DNA from: Ahrensia kielensis DSM 5890
GTDB taxonomy: Bacteria > Pseudomonadota > Alphaproteobacteria > Rhizobiales > Rhizobiaceae
NCBI RefSeq assembly: GCF_000374465.1
Contig: NZ_KB894531.1
Coordinates: forward strand, 1-64,000
Reading direction: 5' to 3'
DNA: 64,000 nucleotides
In this document: one piece after another, positions 18,211 to 27,006 of the stretch
Layout: each line of letters begins with the position of its first letter
How positions within the stretch are numbered: the stretch's first letter is position 1
The notes under the pieces: model-generated
Database searches by the model: none
Told to the model about the DNA's origin: nothing
The model's input: only the letters and a program-made list of their open reading frames with translations
Program-made: the position numbers and the translations under genes

Positions 18211-19241
18211 GATGATGCACCGGATACGCGGCGTTGCAGCGCATTGAGAATTACCGCCATCATAATAATCGCCCCAGTTGCAAAATCTTGCCAAAAGATA
18301 TCGATACGAGCAAGATTGAGAAAGTTTCGGATCAAAACAATGATGACGACACCCAGAACAGTGCCGAGAACTGTTCCACGACCACCCATCAGGGACGTGC
18401 CACCTATAACAACGGCTGCAATGACTTCAAATTCAAGCCCTTGGCCCGAGTTGGGTGAAACTGCGCCAATACGCATAACATTCAGTACACCAGCTATAGA
18501 CGCGCAAAGGCCAACAATTGCAAAGCACTTGAGCTTGACGCGTGTGGTGTTAATCCCTGCCAGTCTAGCAACAGTTGGATTCGCACCAACGGAATAGACC
18601 TTGCGCCCGAAAGCCATTCGATTCATCAGAAACCAGCCAGCGATATAGATTAACACAGCGACCAAGAATACTGCTGGCAAACGTAATCCAGCGTCCACAA
18701 AGGGAATTGGAATTTCAACTGGGCGGGAAACTCCAAAAGCTTTCAATCCTTCGGGAATACCAGCGATGGGTTGACCGCCTGTAACGACAAGAGTCAACGA
18801 TCTTGCTATCATCAGCATTCCCAAGGTTACGATAAAGCTTGGTATTAAGAATTGCGTTACGAGAAGCCCACTTAGTATCGCAAGCGCAGGTCCAACGACG
18901 AGCCCGCCACCAATCCCAACTACAATTAGAAGGATCGGATGAGCTTCCCAAAAAGGGCTCGCGTAAGCTGCTGGCATGACGACTAAAACCCATCCCATAA
19001 CAGCCCCCGTCAGCCCTACCAACGAACCGACTGAAATATCAAACTCTCCGTTTATAATTATGATGGTCATGCCAAGGGCTACAATTAGTAAAGTAACCAT
19101 TTGACCCAACAGGTTTGAAATATTCACAGCAGATAAAAACCTAGGGTTCATGCCGTAAATAGTGCCGGAGAGAATGAGTAAAACCAAAATCAATTGTATT
19201 ATATTCAGATTCCTGCGGCCAAAAGATATGAGGTAATTCAA
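18207..19241 (-). CDS. Sugar ABC transporter permease (RbsC-like)
   Basis: A 344-residue inner-membrane permease of the ribose/autoinducer-2 family with eight to ten hydrophobic helices. The family loop EFEVIAAVVIGGTSLMGGRG lies near residue 265, where the ATPase docks. The start is a TTG whose last two bases overlap the ATPase stop (TTGA); no other start gives the full first helix. It is sandwiched between ATPase and aldo/keto reductase with overlaps at both ends, showing co-translation. It probably imports L-fucose or a related sugar. Confidence 0.92.
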   Translation of the reverse strand: MNYLISFGRRNLNIIQLILVLLILSGTIYGMNPRFLSAVNISNLLGQMVTLLIVALGMTIIIINGEFDISVGSLVGLTGAVMGWVLVVMPAAYASPFWEAHPILLIVVGIGGGLVVGPALAILSGLLVTQFLIPSFIVTLGMLMIARSLTLVVTGGQPIAGIPEGLKAFGVSRPVEIPIPFVDAGLRLPAVFLVAVLIYIAGWFLMNRMAFGRKVYSVGANPTVARLAGINTTRVKLKCFAIVGLCASIAGVLNVMRIGAVSPNSGQGLEFEVIAAVVIGGTSLMGGRGTVLGTVLGVVIIVLIRNFLNLARIDIFWQDFATGAIIMMAVILNALQRRVSGASS

Positions 19242-20851
19242 AGTATCATCTCCACTGATGTATCAGACGTTTGCGTTGAGGAAATTGCTTCAAACGAAGC
19301 GTTAGCGGCGGCTGTTAATTCCTCCTGAGAAAATCCGGGTTTATCTAGACGTGCGACGATACGACCACGGAAAAGGACAAGCGCACGATCAGCGATATCC
19401 GCCAGTTCTTCCATTTCACTGGTTAGAATGATAACGGCGCATCCTTCCGCTGCTTTTTTCAAAATAAGGTCTTTGATGGATTGTTTAGCGCCAATATCGA
19501 CCCCAATTGTCGGTTCATCGAGGATCAGCACACGTGGGTTTGTCATGAACCATTTGGCGAGCATCACTTTTTGTTGGTTGCCACCAGACAACGTTGAAAG
19601 CGCTGCCAATGGACCCGAAGCCTTGACAGAAAGCAGCTTCATTTGACTTTCCACCTCAGTTTTCAGCGCCTCCGAATTGAGGACACCAAAGCGTGACGAG
19701 AAACGGTCAAGGGACGGTAAACCGATATTATCAGAAATTGAAAAATCAACAATTGCACCTGTACGATGGCGGTCATTTGTGACAAGCCCAACACCCGCAT
19801 TCATAGCGTCAGCTGGACTGTCCCATTGGACAATTTTCTCGTCCATCACGATTTCTCCACCCGTGGCGCGGTAGTCTGGATCAGCGAAAATAGTGCGTGC
19901 TAGATCACCTAGGCCTGCGCCAATCAATCCACCAATTCCAAGAATTTCTCCGGGCTTAATGTCAAAGCTTATTTCATTAAGACGATGGCCAAGCGAAAGG
20001 TTTCGCAACTCTAAAACGGGGGCACTAGTAATTTGATTTTCTGCACTGCGCTTCATGGAGGTCCGCAATGTGCCTCCAATCATCGTGCGAATTGCTTCCG
20101 ACATGGTAATGTTGTCAGTTGATCCCTGCCATGCTGTTTTACCATCACGCAAAACTGTGAGTCGTTGAGTGTAATTGAATACTTCATTCAAATAGTGCGA
20201 AATATAGAGAACACTTACACCAGTCGCCGCTATGCCCTTCACCTGCGTGATCAGTACATCCACTTCATCCGCGGTCAGTGAGGATGTCGGCTCGTCCAAT
20301 AGCAGAACGCGTGGTTTTTGACGCATAGCGCGCGCCAGTTGTACCATCTTACGTAAATCGGTTGGCAAGGATCCAAGCACAGCTTTTGGCGAAATTTCGA
20401 GGTGAAGCTTATCTAGCAGTGTGCGTGCTTCAGCTTCCATTGCCTTCTGATCAAGTAATGGTCCGCGCATGATCTCAGCATTCAGGAAGATATTCTCTAC
20501 CACTGTCATGCTTTCAATTAAGTTCACGTCTTGATGTACAGTGATGAGCCCAGATGCAATTGCAACTTCTGGCGACCACCCTGTAATCGGAGAACCGCTA
20601 ATTTCAATTTCACCAGAGTCGGGACGATAAACGCCACAAAGGGTTTTAACCAAAGTAGATTTCCCTGCACCGTTTTCGCCGATCAACCCGTGGATTTCAC
20701 CGGGTTCTAATGTGATCGAAACGTCATCAAGCGCCTGAGTCGCTCCGAAGGACTTACTTATATTGTGCGCTCTAAGCATACCGGAATGAGTTTTGGTCTG
20801 GGGGGGAAGCCCAATTCCCCCCCGCCCGTCCATTTTAGCTGACAAATTCAT
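19238..20851 (-). CDS. Sugar ABC transporter ATPase with two ATP-binding domains
   Basis: A 537-residue RbsA/MglA-type ATPase. The first cassette has Walker A GENGAGKST near residue 58 and Walker B LLLDEPTSSL near 188. The second has the degenerate Walker A (GLIGAGLGDLA) typical of the family, an intact LSGGNQQK signature and LILDEPTIGV. The ATG overlaps the binding-protein stop as ATGA. The N-terminus has about 23 extra residues before the first strand; a second ATG at residue 24 is a possible start. It energises uptake through the adjacent permease. Confidence 0.93.
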   Translation of the reverse strand: MNLSAKMDGRGGIGLPPQTKTHSGMLRAHNISKSFGATQALDDVSITLEPGEIHGLIGENGAGKSTLVKTLCGVYRPDSGEIEISGSPITGWSPEVAIASGLITVHQDVNLIESMTVVENIFLNAEIMRGPLLDQKAMEAEARTLLDKLHLEISPKAVLGSLPTDLRKMVQLARAMRQKPRVLLLDEPTSSLTADEVDVLITQVKGIAATGVSVLYISHYLNEVFNYTQRLTVLRDGKTAWQGSTDNITMSEAIRTMIGGTLRTSMKRSAENQITSAPVLELRNLSLGHRLNEISFDIKPGEILGIGGLIGAGLGDLARTIFADPDYRATGGEIVMDEKIVQWDSPADAMNAGVGLVTNDRHRTGAIVDFSISDNIGLPSLDRFSSRFGVLNSEALKTEVESQMKLLSVKASGPLAALSTLSGGNQQKVMLAKWFMTNPRVLILDEPTIGVDIGAKQSIKDLILKKAAEGCAVIILTSEMEELADIADRALVLFRGRIVARLDKPGFSQEELTAAANASFEAISSTQTSDTSVEMIL

Positions 20852-21813
20852 TTGCCTGTCACTTGTGGGTCGTTAGCAAACTCTTCAGCATTTTCGGCAA
20901 TCAAAAGGCGTGTTTCAAGACCAATGAACTCCTGAGTTTCACCACCTGTGATAGCTGCCATCACTTGGTTCAGACCAGTATAGCCCATTGCGTAAGGATC
21001 CTGCACGACAAGGCCGTCAATTTTACCGTCTCGAACCATCTGCCAAGATACTGGATCAAGATCAAAGCCAACTAGCTTGACTTCACCAACACGACCTGCA
21101 CCCTCAAGCGCTGCGTATGCCCCTTGCATAACAACCTGATTAAAGGAAAAGACACCCGCCAAATCGGGTACGGAAACAAGAAGGTCTTCCATCACGTTAC
21201 GACCATTATCAAGCGTCATTGCTGGCGGCATCGCAGCTTCTGGCAAGACCGTTAGACCAAGTTCTTTGGCGCGATCTTCAAATCCCTTCTGACGTAATTG
21301 TGCGTTATCGTTCGTTGGAGCATAGTCGAGCGTGACGACCTTCGCACCAGCAGGAACGATTTTTGCCATCTGCTCCGCTGCAAGCTTGCCCCCAGCGAGG
21401 TTGTCCGTGATCACAAGTGAAGTAATTTCTCCTTTTCGCACACCAATGTCAGTGACTACCACCGGCAAATTTTGCGCGTTGTAAAGGTTGGCAATCGGTT
21501 CACCAACCATGACACTGTCACCAGGGAAGATAAGTAGACCACTGACGCCTTGTGCAAAAAGATCTTCAAGATCATTAACTTGTCGCGTTTTGTCGTCGTC
21601 ACCACCATTGGTTACAATGACTTCGACATCATAACCTTTATCTTTCCATTCCGCGGCAGCTGCCTCTGCTCCATTCACCATCGTTACAAGAAAAGGATTT
21701 GTTCCCCAGAAAACCGAATATCCGATTTTCACGTCTTCTGCAGACGCTGCTGATCCCATTGCCAAAATTGTTCCAGCAGCTATTAAGCCTTTTAGTTTTG
21801 ATATCCTCATCAT
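20848..21813 (-). CDS. Periplasmic sugar-binding protein (Peripla_BP_4)
   Basis: A 321-residue secreted binding protein of the RbsB type. A signal peptide is evident: basic MMRISKLK, a hydrophobic core, then GSAASAED, with cleavage expected near residue 25. The mature part shows the two-lobed pattern with VNDLEDLFAQGVSGLLIFP and NDNAQLRQKG hinge segments. GGAGGAGA lies 7 bp before the ATG. It is second in the operon after the SDR (43-bp gap). The ligand is inferred to be L-fucose or a related sugar from the enzymes. Confidence 0.92.
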   Translation of the reverse strand: MMRISKLKGLIAAGTILAMGSAASAEDVKIGYSVFWGTNPFLVTMVNGAEAAAAEWKDKGYDVEVIVTNGGDDDKTRQVNDLEDLFAQGVSGLLIFPGDSVMVGEPIANLYNAQNLPVVVTDIGVRKGEITSLVITDNLAGGKLAAEQMAKIVPAGAKVVTLDYAPTNDNAQLRQKGFEDRAKELGLTVLPEAAMPPAMTLDNGRNVMEDLLVSVPDLAGVFSFNQVVMQGAYAALEGAGRVGEVKLVGFDLDPVSWQMVRDGKIDGLVVQDPYAMGYTGLNQVMAAITGGETQEFIGLETRLLIAENAEEFANDPQVTGK

Positions 21814-21856
21814 AGTTCTCCTCCAGAGTTTTGATTAAGTCATGAGTAATAAGCGA

Positions 21857-22588
21857 CTAGATTGTCCAACCGCCGTCTATTGCTAGTGCTTGGCCCGTCA
21901 TGAAGCCGGCCTTTGGATCGGCTAGATAAACGGCCAGCGCTGCAATTTCATCTGCTCGTCCAAGTCGCCCCATGGGTTGACGTGCGACAAACGCATTTCG
22001 CTGTGTTTCGATGTCAGGGCCGCTTTCTGCGATACGTTCAGCTAAAGAGGGAGTTTCAACCGTGCCAGGACATATGCAGTTTGAACGGATACCCTGCCCG
22101 ACAAAATCCGCAGCAATCGACTTAGAAAGACCAAGTAATGCTGCCTTAGTGGTTCCATAAATAGCTCTATTTGGAACGCCTTTGATGGCGCTTGCGACAG
22201 AGGAAATGAATATCAACGATCCGCCGTCACGAGAGATCATTCCGGGCAGAACAGCCTGTGCCATGTGCATGGCAGAACGGACGTTTAGGTCAAAGTTGAA
22301 GTCATATTGGGCGCCAGTGACATCCAGTATTGTCCCACTGTCGACATATCCCGCACAATGGCAAAGGACGTCAGTAGAACTGGTATAATCTTTAAGTAAA
22401 TCAATTGCCGAGGGATCGGTAACGTCGAGCGCGAATGTCTCAACATTGCTTTTGCCTTGATAATCATCAAGCAAAGCTGCATCCCGATCAGTAGCTATCA
22501 CTTTATGGCCCGCAGCCAGCAAGCCATCAACGATTGCGCGTCCGATACCCTGTCCTGCGGCGGTAACCAAACAATTCTTACCTTCCAT
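21857..22588 (-). CDS. SDR, probable 2-keto-3-deoxy-L-fuconate dehydrogenase
   Basis: A 243-residue classical SDR with AAGQGIGRA near residue 11, HCAG near 84, a catalytic serine in SSVASAIKG and YGTTKAA as YxxxK. It is first in the operon that continues through the importer, aldo/keto reductase, dehydratase and FAH genes, 27 bp downstream of a LacI-type palindrome. The proposed reaction is NAD-dependent oxidation of 2-keto-3-deoxy-L-fuconate to the 2,4-diketo acid. It resembles the SDR at 8890-9636 in motif segments throughout. Confidence 0.9.
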   Translation of the reverse strand: MEGKNCLVTAAGQGIGRAIVDGLLAAGHKVIATDRDAALLDDYQGKSNVETFALDVTDPSAIDLLKDYTSSTDVLCHCAGYVDSGTILDVTGAQYDFNFDLNVRSAMHMAQAVLPGMISRDGGSLIFISSVASAIKGVPNRAIYGTTKAALLGLSKSIAADFVGQGIRSNCICPGTVETPSLAERIAESGPDIETQRNAFVARQPMGRLGRADEIAALAVYLADPKAGFMTGQALAIDGGWTI

Positions 22589-22614
22589 AATTCAATACCT
22601 CTTTAGAATTCTCA

Positions 22615-22630
22615 ATTTTAACGTTAAAAT
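22615..22630. promoter_or_regulatory. LacI-type operator palindrome, catabolic operon
   Basis: ATTTTAACGTTAAAAT is a perfect 16-bp palindrome, 27 bp before the start of the SDR gene. The same 16 bases occur once more, directly before the lacI-type gene. A central CG flanked by symmetric arms is typical of LacI-family sites. Confidence 0.82.
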
Positions 22631-22654
22631 TTTTTCTTTAAAAAAAAGATCTGC

Positions 22655-23539
22655 TCAAATGCGATAAATTCTTTCTGCGGATTGACCAAATAAATTGTCC
22701 CGCTCTGTAGAACTCAAACCAGAAGTAATATTGCAATAAGCCGACCATAGAACATCGAACGATGAATACATTCGGTCCACGGGGAAATTACTCGCGAACA
22801 TGCATCGCTCTGAACCAAATAAGTTGATTGTTTCGAGAACAATAGGGCGGATCATTTTTTCGGTCCATGTATGAAACATCATACCAAGGCCTGAAATTTT
22901 GACTGATACGTTTTCGTATTGCGCAAGTTCTGACATTCCGGTGCGCCAACATTCCAACGACTCGGCATCATGACCAGTGGGCATACCCGTATGATTGAGA
23001 ATTATAGAGGTGCCGGCATTCTGCTGTGCCAGTCTCGTAGCGGCAGTCATTTGAGCCGGATAAATCTGAAGGTCAAAAGATAGGCCAAGCGCACCAAGCA
23101 TTTCAAATCCCTCGATCCAACGTGGGTTTTCCATAAATTCTTGAGGCGCGAAATTCAATCGCTCATCCACGTGGGTGTTTAGGATTTGACGGATTCCGCG
23201 TACGCGATTGTTTTTCTTTTGTGCGTCTAGCTTCTCCACAACTGAGTCGATCGAGAGATCGCAATAAGCTACAATCGCGTCTGGCTGCCCGCCCTTTTCG
23301 GCGATATTCTCAAGCCAAACTGTTTCGTCGACATCAAGACCAGCATCAACAGCCGCCTCGATATGTACTGATTTCACAATCTCGAACTTACCGCTCTCAG
23401 AAAGGTAATCATCAAGCTTATAAGTTTTGCGAATGGAGCTATTGTCTCCAAAGACACCTTCGGACGTTTCTGTCGTTAACCATGGATAAGACAACTCGTC
23501 CAAATCCCAGAGATGAAAATGCGGATCAATGATCTTCAT
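22655..23539 (-). CDS. Amidohydrolase, probable L-fuconolactonase (COG3618)
   Basis: A 294-residue TIM-barrel amidohydrolase of the COG3618 lactonase group. The metal-binding PHFHLWD motif lies at residues 6-12, HIEAAVD near 75, LNHTGMP near 190 and SNFPVDR near 250, all expected for sugar lactonases. It would hydrolyse L-fuconolactone produced by the aldo/keto reductase. The ATG at 23539 overlaps the lacI stop as ATGA and gives the MKIIDPHFH start usual in the family. An upstream ATG would lie inside lacI. Confidence 0.92.
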   Translation of the reverse strand: MKIIDPHFHLWDLDELSYPWLTTETSEGVFGDNSSIRKTYKLDDYLSESGKFEIVKSVHIEAAVDAGLDVDETVWLENIAEKGGQPDAIVAYCDLSIDSVVEKLDAQKKNNRVRGIRQILNTHVDERLNFAPQEFMENPRWIEGFEMLGALGLSFDLQIYPAQMTAATRLAQQNAGTSIILNHTGMPTGHDAESLECWRTGMSELAQYENVSVKISGLGMMFHTWTEKMIRPIVLETINLFGSERCMFASNFPVDRMYSSFDVLWSAYCNITSGLSSTERDNLFGQSAERIYRI

Positions 23540-24576
23540 GTGGAAGAGCCCTGTAAAAATGGCCCAACAGTACTGTTTCGCACAACAAGTGAACATGACT
23601 GGAGTTCGTGTATGCTTGACCCTGCCGATTCAGGTTTTTCAATCTTTTTTATCAAGCGTTCAATTGCCTGGCGGGCAAGACTCGCAGGATGGAAAGAGAT
23701 ACTGGAAAGGCTAACTCCTGGTAACGATGACATTTCCATGTCATCAAAACCGACAATCGCAACATCTTGCGGAATTTTAAGTCCTCTCGCAGCCAACTCG
23801 TCCATCGCGCCGTAAGCCATAATATCACTTGCACAGAAAATTGCGGTAAAAGGAAAACCGCTATCCAGCATCAGTTGACAAGCCGCACGCCCACCTTCTC
23901 TAGTATAATTCCCACGTACAACTAGTTCCGGAATTACCGCCAGTCCGGCCTTGTCTATCCCGTCAACAAATCCTTGATACCGGCTCCTCGCAGTCGAATT
24001 ATTGACGCCCGCTATAAATCCGATACTGCGATGACCACAATCGATAAGATGCTCGGTCGCTAAGCGACCCCCCTCCCGATTGTCAGCTTCGAAAACGTCA
24101 CAAACGCTCTTGGAGCTGCGATTCAAAATTTCCACAACAGGTACATCTAACTTAGTGATCACGCGACTTGCGGCGCCCTCCATCTCTTCTGTGTCAGAAG
24201 GTGAAATCAAAATACCAGCCACGCTGTGCTCAATAATCGTGTTGACGACACTAAGTTCAACATTAACATCACGCTCTGTCACAGCCATCATCACCGTGTA
24301 TCCTTGCCGCTCTGCTTCACGCACGACTGCCTGCGCAACTTCAGCATACATAGAGTTGGTCATACTAGGCACTACAAGGCCGATCAGACTAAACTTGTTT
24401 GTTTTCAAGCTGCGCGCCATGGCATTTCGGCGATACCCCATTTTCTCCAGATGCTGGAGAACAAGCTTACGGGTTTCTTCACGAACTACCGATCGGTTGT
24501 TGAGAACATTTGAGACTGTCTGATGCGACACCCCAGCGGAGCGGGCAACTTCTGCAAGGGTAACTTTCCGTTTCAA
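23536..24576 (-). CDS. LacI-family transcriptional regulator
   Basis: A 346-residue repressor with the N-terminal LacI helix-turn-helix (VTLAEVARSAGVSHQTVSNVL, residues 4-24 region) and hinge helix, followed by a sugar-binding periplasmic-protein-like domain. It is translationally coupled to the lactonase. A perfect 16-bp palindrome lies 19 bp before its ATG and an identical one before the main operon, so it probably represses both units and responds to a pathway sugar or lactone. Confidence 0.94.
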   Translation of the reverse strand: MKRKVTLAEVARSAGVSHQTVSNVLNNRSVVREETRKLVLQHLEKMGYRRNAMARSLKTNKFSLIGLVVPSMTNSMYAEVAQAVVREAERQGYTVMMAVTERDVNVELSVVNTIIEHSVAGILISPSDTEEMEGAASRVITKLDVPVVEILNRSSKSVCDVFEADNREGGRLATEHLIDCGHRSIGFIAGVNNSTARSRYQGFVDGIDKAGLAVIPELVVRGNYTREGGRAACQLMLDSGFPFTAIFCASDIMAYGAMDELAARGLKIPQDVAIVGFDDMEMSSLPGVSLSSISFHPASLARQAIERLIKKIEKPESAGSSIHELQSCSLVVRNSTVGPFLQGSST

Positions 24577-24594
24577 TTTGTATCGCCCATCGTA

Positions 24595-24610
24595 ATTTTA
24601 ACGTTAAAAT
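24595..24610. promoter_or_regulatory. LacI-type operator palindrome, lacI promoter
   Basis: Second exact copy of ATTTTAACGTTAAAAT, 19 bp upstream of the lacI-type ATG. Position and identity to the site at 22615 support autoregulation. Confidence 0.82.
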
Positions 24611-24769
24611 AGCGTAATCTTGTAACTACAGCTATGTCAAGATTTATTTTACCGTGCTTGTTCTGCTATCAGGGACCTTTAGCTTTTTAACGGTTTAAAG
24701 GGGATGTTTTGTAATTTTGACCCCATATTCTTATGTGGCTACGTTGCACAAGAGGACAGTATAATTGAT

Positions 24770-24955
24770 TTCTATGTGTTCTGGCGTTGTTACAACTGAC
24801 ACATCAATGCGGACATCGAACAAATCCTGCTCCATCATAATCAAATGATTTCGTGAATTAAATCGATGCCCACCCTTTTAAACTTTCAGCATTTAAAGTG
24901 AAAATGTCGTCCTGAACTAAAGCATCATTTCTAGATGCAATGATTTAGAGGCACA
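24770..24955 (+). repeat. Dispersed direct repeat, copy B
   Basis: A 186-bp partner of 14040-14226. The right end coincides at AGGCACA. Unlike copy A it is not followed by transposase sequence, and one base is missing near 24880, which shifts the residual frame on the minus strand. Confidence 0.85.
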
Positions 24956-25041
24956 TCCTGCAATCATGAGATCGAGTGTGTCTGTTATTATCCAATATAA
25001 TATGCTTACCCCGCACCACTAAGAACAATCTTCTGACTTTC

Positions 25042-27006
25042 TTAAATGACTCTATCATTTCCACCATCCACCGAGATTTGCGCACCTGTTGTTGCGCGTA
25101 ACACCGTATCGCAAAATGTAACGACAGCATTGGCAACATCAACCGAGCCTATTTCGCATCCTAAAAGGTTGCGCGTTTTGTACTCCTCAACTGTCATGCC
25201 ATACCGTTTGGCAGACCTTTTAAGTGCATCTTCAGTCCAGATTCCAGTGTCAAAAACTGCATCTGGATGTAGCGCATTGACGCGAATGCCTTCGGGGGCC
25301 AATTCTAATGCGGCCACACGCATCAACTGAGTGAGCCCCGCCTTCGCTACAGAGTAGGCCGCAGCTCCTGGGCCCGGGGCTGTCACATTACGTGAGGCCA
25401 TAAATACTACTGCAGGGTCAACACCATGTCGCAGATAAGGAACCGCTTGTTTTAAAGTTTTCCGGTGGGCGGTTAAATTAATAGCAAGACTTTGATCCCA
25501 CGTTGCATCATCTAATTTCTCGATCCATTGACCGCTTTTGAAGATGCCCGCGTTCAGCACAAGGTGGTCGATTCCGCCATATTCTAAAACGATATTCTTA
25601 AGAGCTTCTGCGACTGCAGCCTCATCATTGAGATCAAGCACCTTGCCCTCGAACCCCAAGCGGTTCATTTTCTCGCCTACCTTTGGGTCAAGATCTAATC
25701 CAATTACGACGGCGCCGGCCTCGGCCAGTGCCATCGCTGACGCGGCCCCGATACCTGAAGCGGCACCTGACACAACGGACACTTTTCCGGCGAGGCGGGC
25801 GTCAGGTTTTTGACGTCGTAACTTGGCTTGTTCCAACTCCCAATATTCGAGATCCCGCAGATCTTGTTCACTCAAACCCTGCCATCCACCAAGTTTATGA
25901 GCGTGTAGCATCGCTCGCAAGGTAGTCGCGCCTACATCTGCAGAGATAGCAGACCGTTTGAGATTAACACCAAAACTGCGTGCATTGCCGTCGGCAAAAA
26001 TAGCCCAATGCGGATGCGATGGAAGCATCGTTAGCGTGTCATCATTGGCACGTTTGAAATAGGCAAGATATTCCTCTGCGAACGCATCAAGCCCCACACC
26101 GTCTTCGTCAACCATAGCAGGGAAGGGCTTATTGTGGATCACATGCTCGGGGGTCAATGTCCCGTTTCGCAGCAGCTTCCCAATTTCATCGGTGAGCTCA
26201 GATGGGATTGCCCCTGACGGACGTGAAATAACAGCTTTAGCCGCCAAGTCTGAAACGCCTTTTCTCAGTTTTGCGACCAGTAGAGGATCTTGTGCAGGCG
26301 GGTCGGAAAGCGCAAGATCACCGTTGGTTTTGATCAACCATTGCTCGGCTTCATCCACAATACTGACCATACGTTCGTAAGCTTGCTTCGCATCTTCATC
26401 GTAGGTAAATATGCCGTGGTTTTCGAGGATGATTGCCTCGAATTGGCCAAAGTCATACTCTTCCAATGCGGCTTTGAACTGTTTAGCGAGGTCAAAGCCA
26501 GGCTTCACGTAAGGCAACACGAGAACGCGAGAACCATATAAATCGCGAAATTTATTCGAACCATTTGGGCTGTTTGAAATGGTCAAAATCGCGTCCGCGT
26601 GGGAATGATCGACATATTTGAACGGAACAAGTGCATGCACAATCGCCTCGATTGAAGCCGCGGCAGCGGATGCATCTAGGCGAGCACGCAAACATTCGTT
26701 GACCATATCAGGGTCGCTTAAGCTGTCTAGACCCGCCAATTTCAACAATGGTTTCATTTCTAGGGCCGTAAACCCTTCGGTGCCCATTTTAGCGAGATCA
26801 AAGCCGCTCGCCTTCACCCAGATAATATCGTGAACGTCACCAAATTGATCCGTGTGAGTGGACTTAACGGAGGTATTCCCCCCGCCGTGCAACACCATCT
26901 TCGGCTCAACTCCTATCAATTTTGAGGTATAGGCTCGCAGTTCGACATCTGTCGTGCATGCTGCTGCATCAGGATCGTTCCAAAGGGATTTCACGTTACT
27001 CTCCAT
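25042..27006 (-). CDS. Bifunctional class II aldolase / short-chain dehydrogenase (RhaD-RhaE-like fusion)
   Basis: A 654-residue fusion. The N-terminal class II (AraD/RhaD-type) aldolase domain has HGGGNTSVK near residue 40, the zinc pair in VDHSHAD near 150 and ENHG near 210. From about residue 408 a classical SDR follows with SGAASGIG, catalytic serine in MASRNVT and YSVAK. Related fusions cleave rhamnulose-1-phosphate and oxidise the resulting lactaldehyde. No kinase or isomerase gene is near, so the substrate here may differ. It is the last gene of the AraC-linked operon and overlaps the UPF0261 gene by 11 bp. Confidence 0.92.
   Translation of the reverse strand: MESNVKSLWNDPDAAACTTDVELRAYTSKLIGVEPKMVLHGGGNTSVKSTHTDQFGDVHDIIWVKASGFDLAKMGTEGFTALEMKPLLKLAGLDSLSDPDMVNECLRARLDASAAAASIEAIVHALVPFKYVDHSHADAILTISNSPNGSNKFRDLYGSRVLVLPYVKPGFDLAKQFKAALEEYDFGQFEAIILENHGIFTYDEDAKQAYERMVSIVDEAEQWLIKTNGDLALSDPPAQDPLLVAKLRKGVSDLAAKAVISRPSGAIPSELTDEIGKLLRNGTLTPEHVIHNKPFPAMVDEDGVGLDAFAEEYLAYFKRANDDTLTMLPSHPHWAIFADGNARSFGVNLKRSAISADVGATTLRAMLHAHKLGGWQGLSEQDLRDLEYWELEQAKLRRQKPDARLAGKVSVVSGAASGIGAASAMALAEAGAVVIGLDLDPKVGEKMNRLGFEGKVLDLNDEAAVAEALKNIVLEYGGIDHLVLNAGIFKSGQWIEKLDDATWDQSLAINLTAHRKTLKQAVPYLRHGVDPAVVFMASRNVTAPGPGAAAYSVAKAGLTQLMRVAALELAPEGIRVNALHPDAVFDTGIWTEDALKRSAKRYGMTVEEYKTRNLLGCEIGSVDVANAVVTFCDTVLRATTGAQISVDGGNDRVI

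Larger units (their letters stand above)
24577..25041. other. 465-bp gap with an operator and a repeat copy
   Basis: It holds the lacI operator (24595-24610) and repeat copy B (24770-24955). No intact reading frame is visible; the remainder is AT-rich. It separates the fucose-type locus from the AraC-controlled locus. Confidence 0.7.

Noticed and set aside
18211-18294. 28-codon N-terminal extension of the aldo/keto reductase
   Set aside because: It would run through the end of the permease gene and has no family match; GTG at 18210 with GTGA overlap is better.
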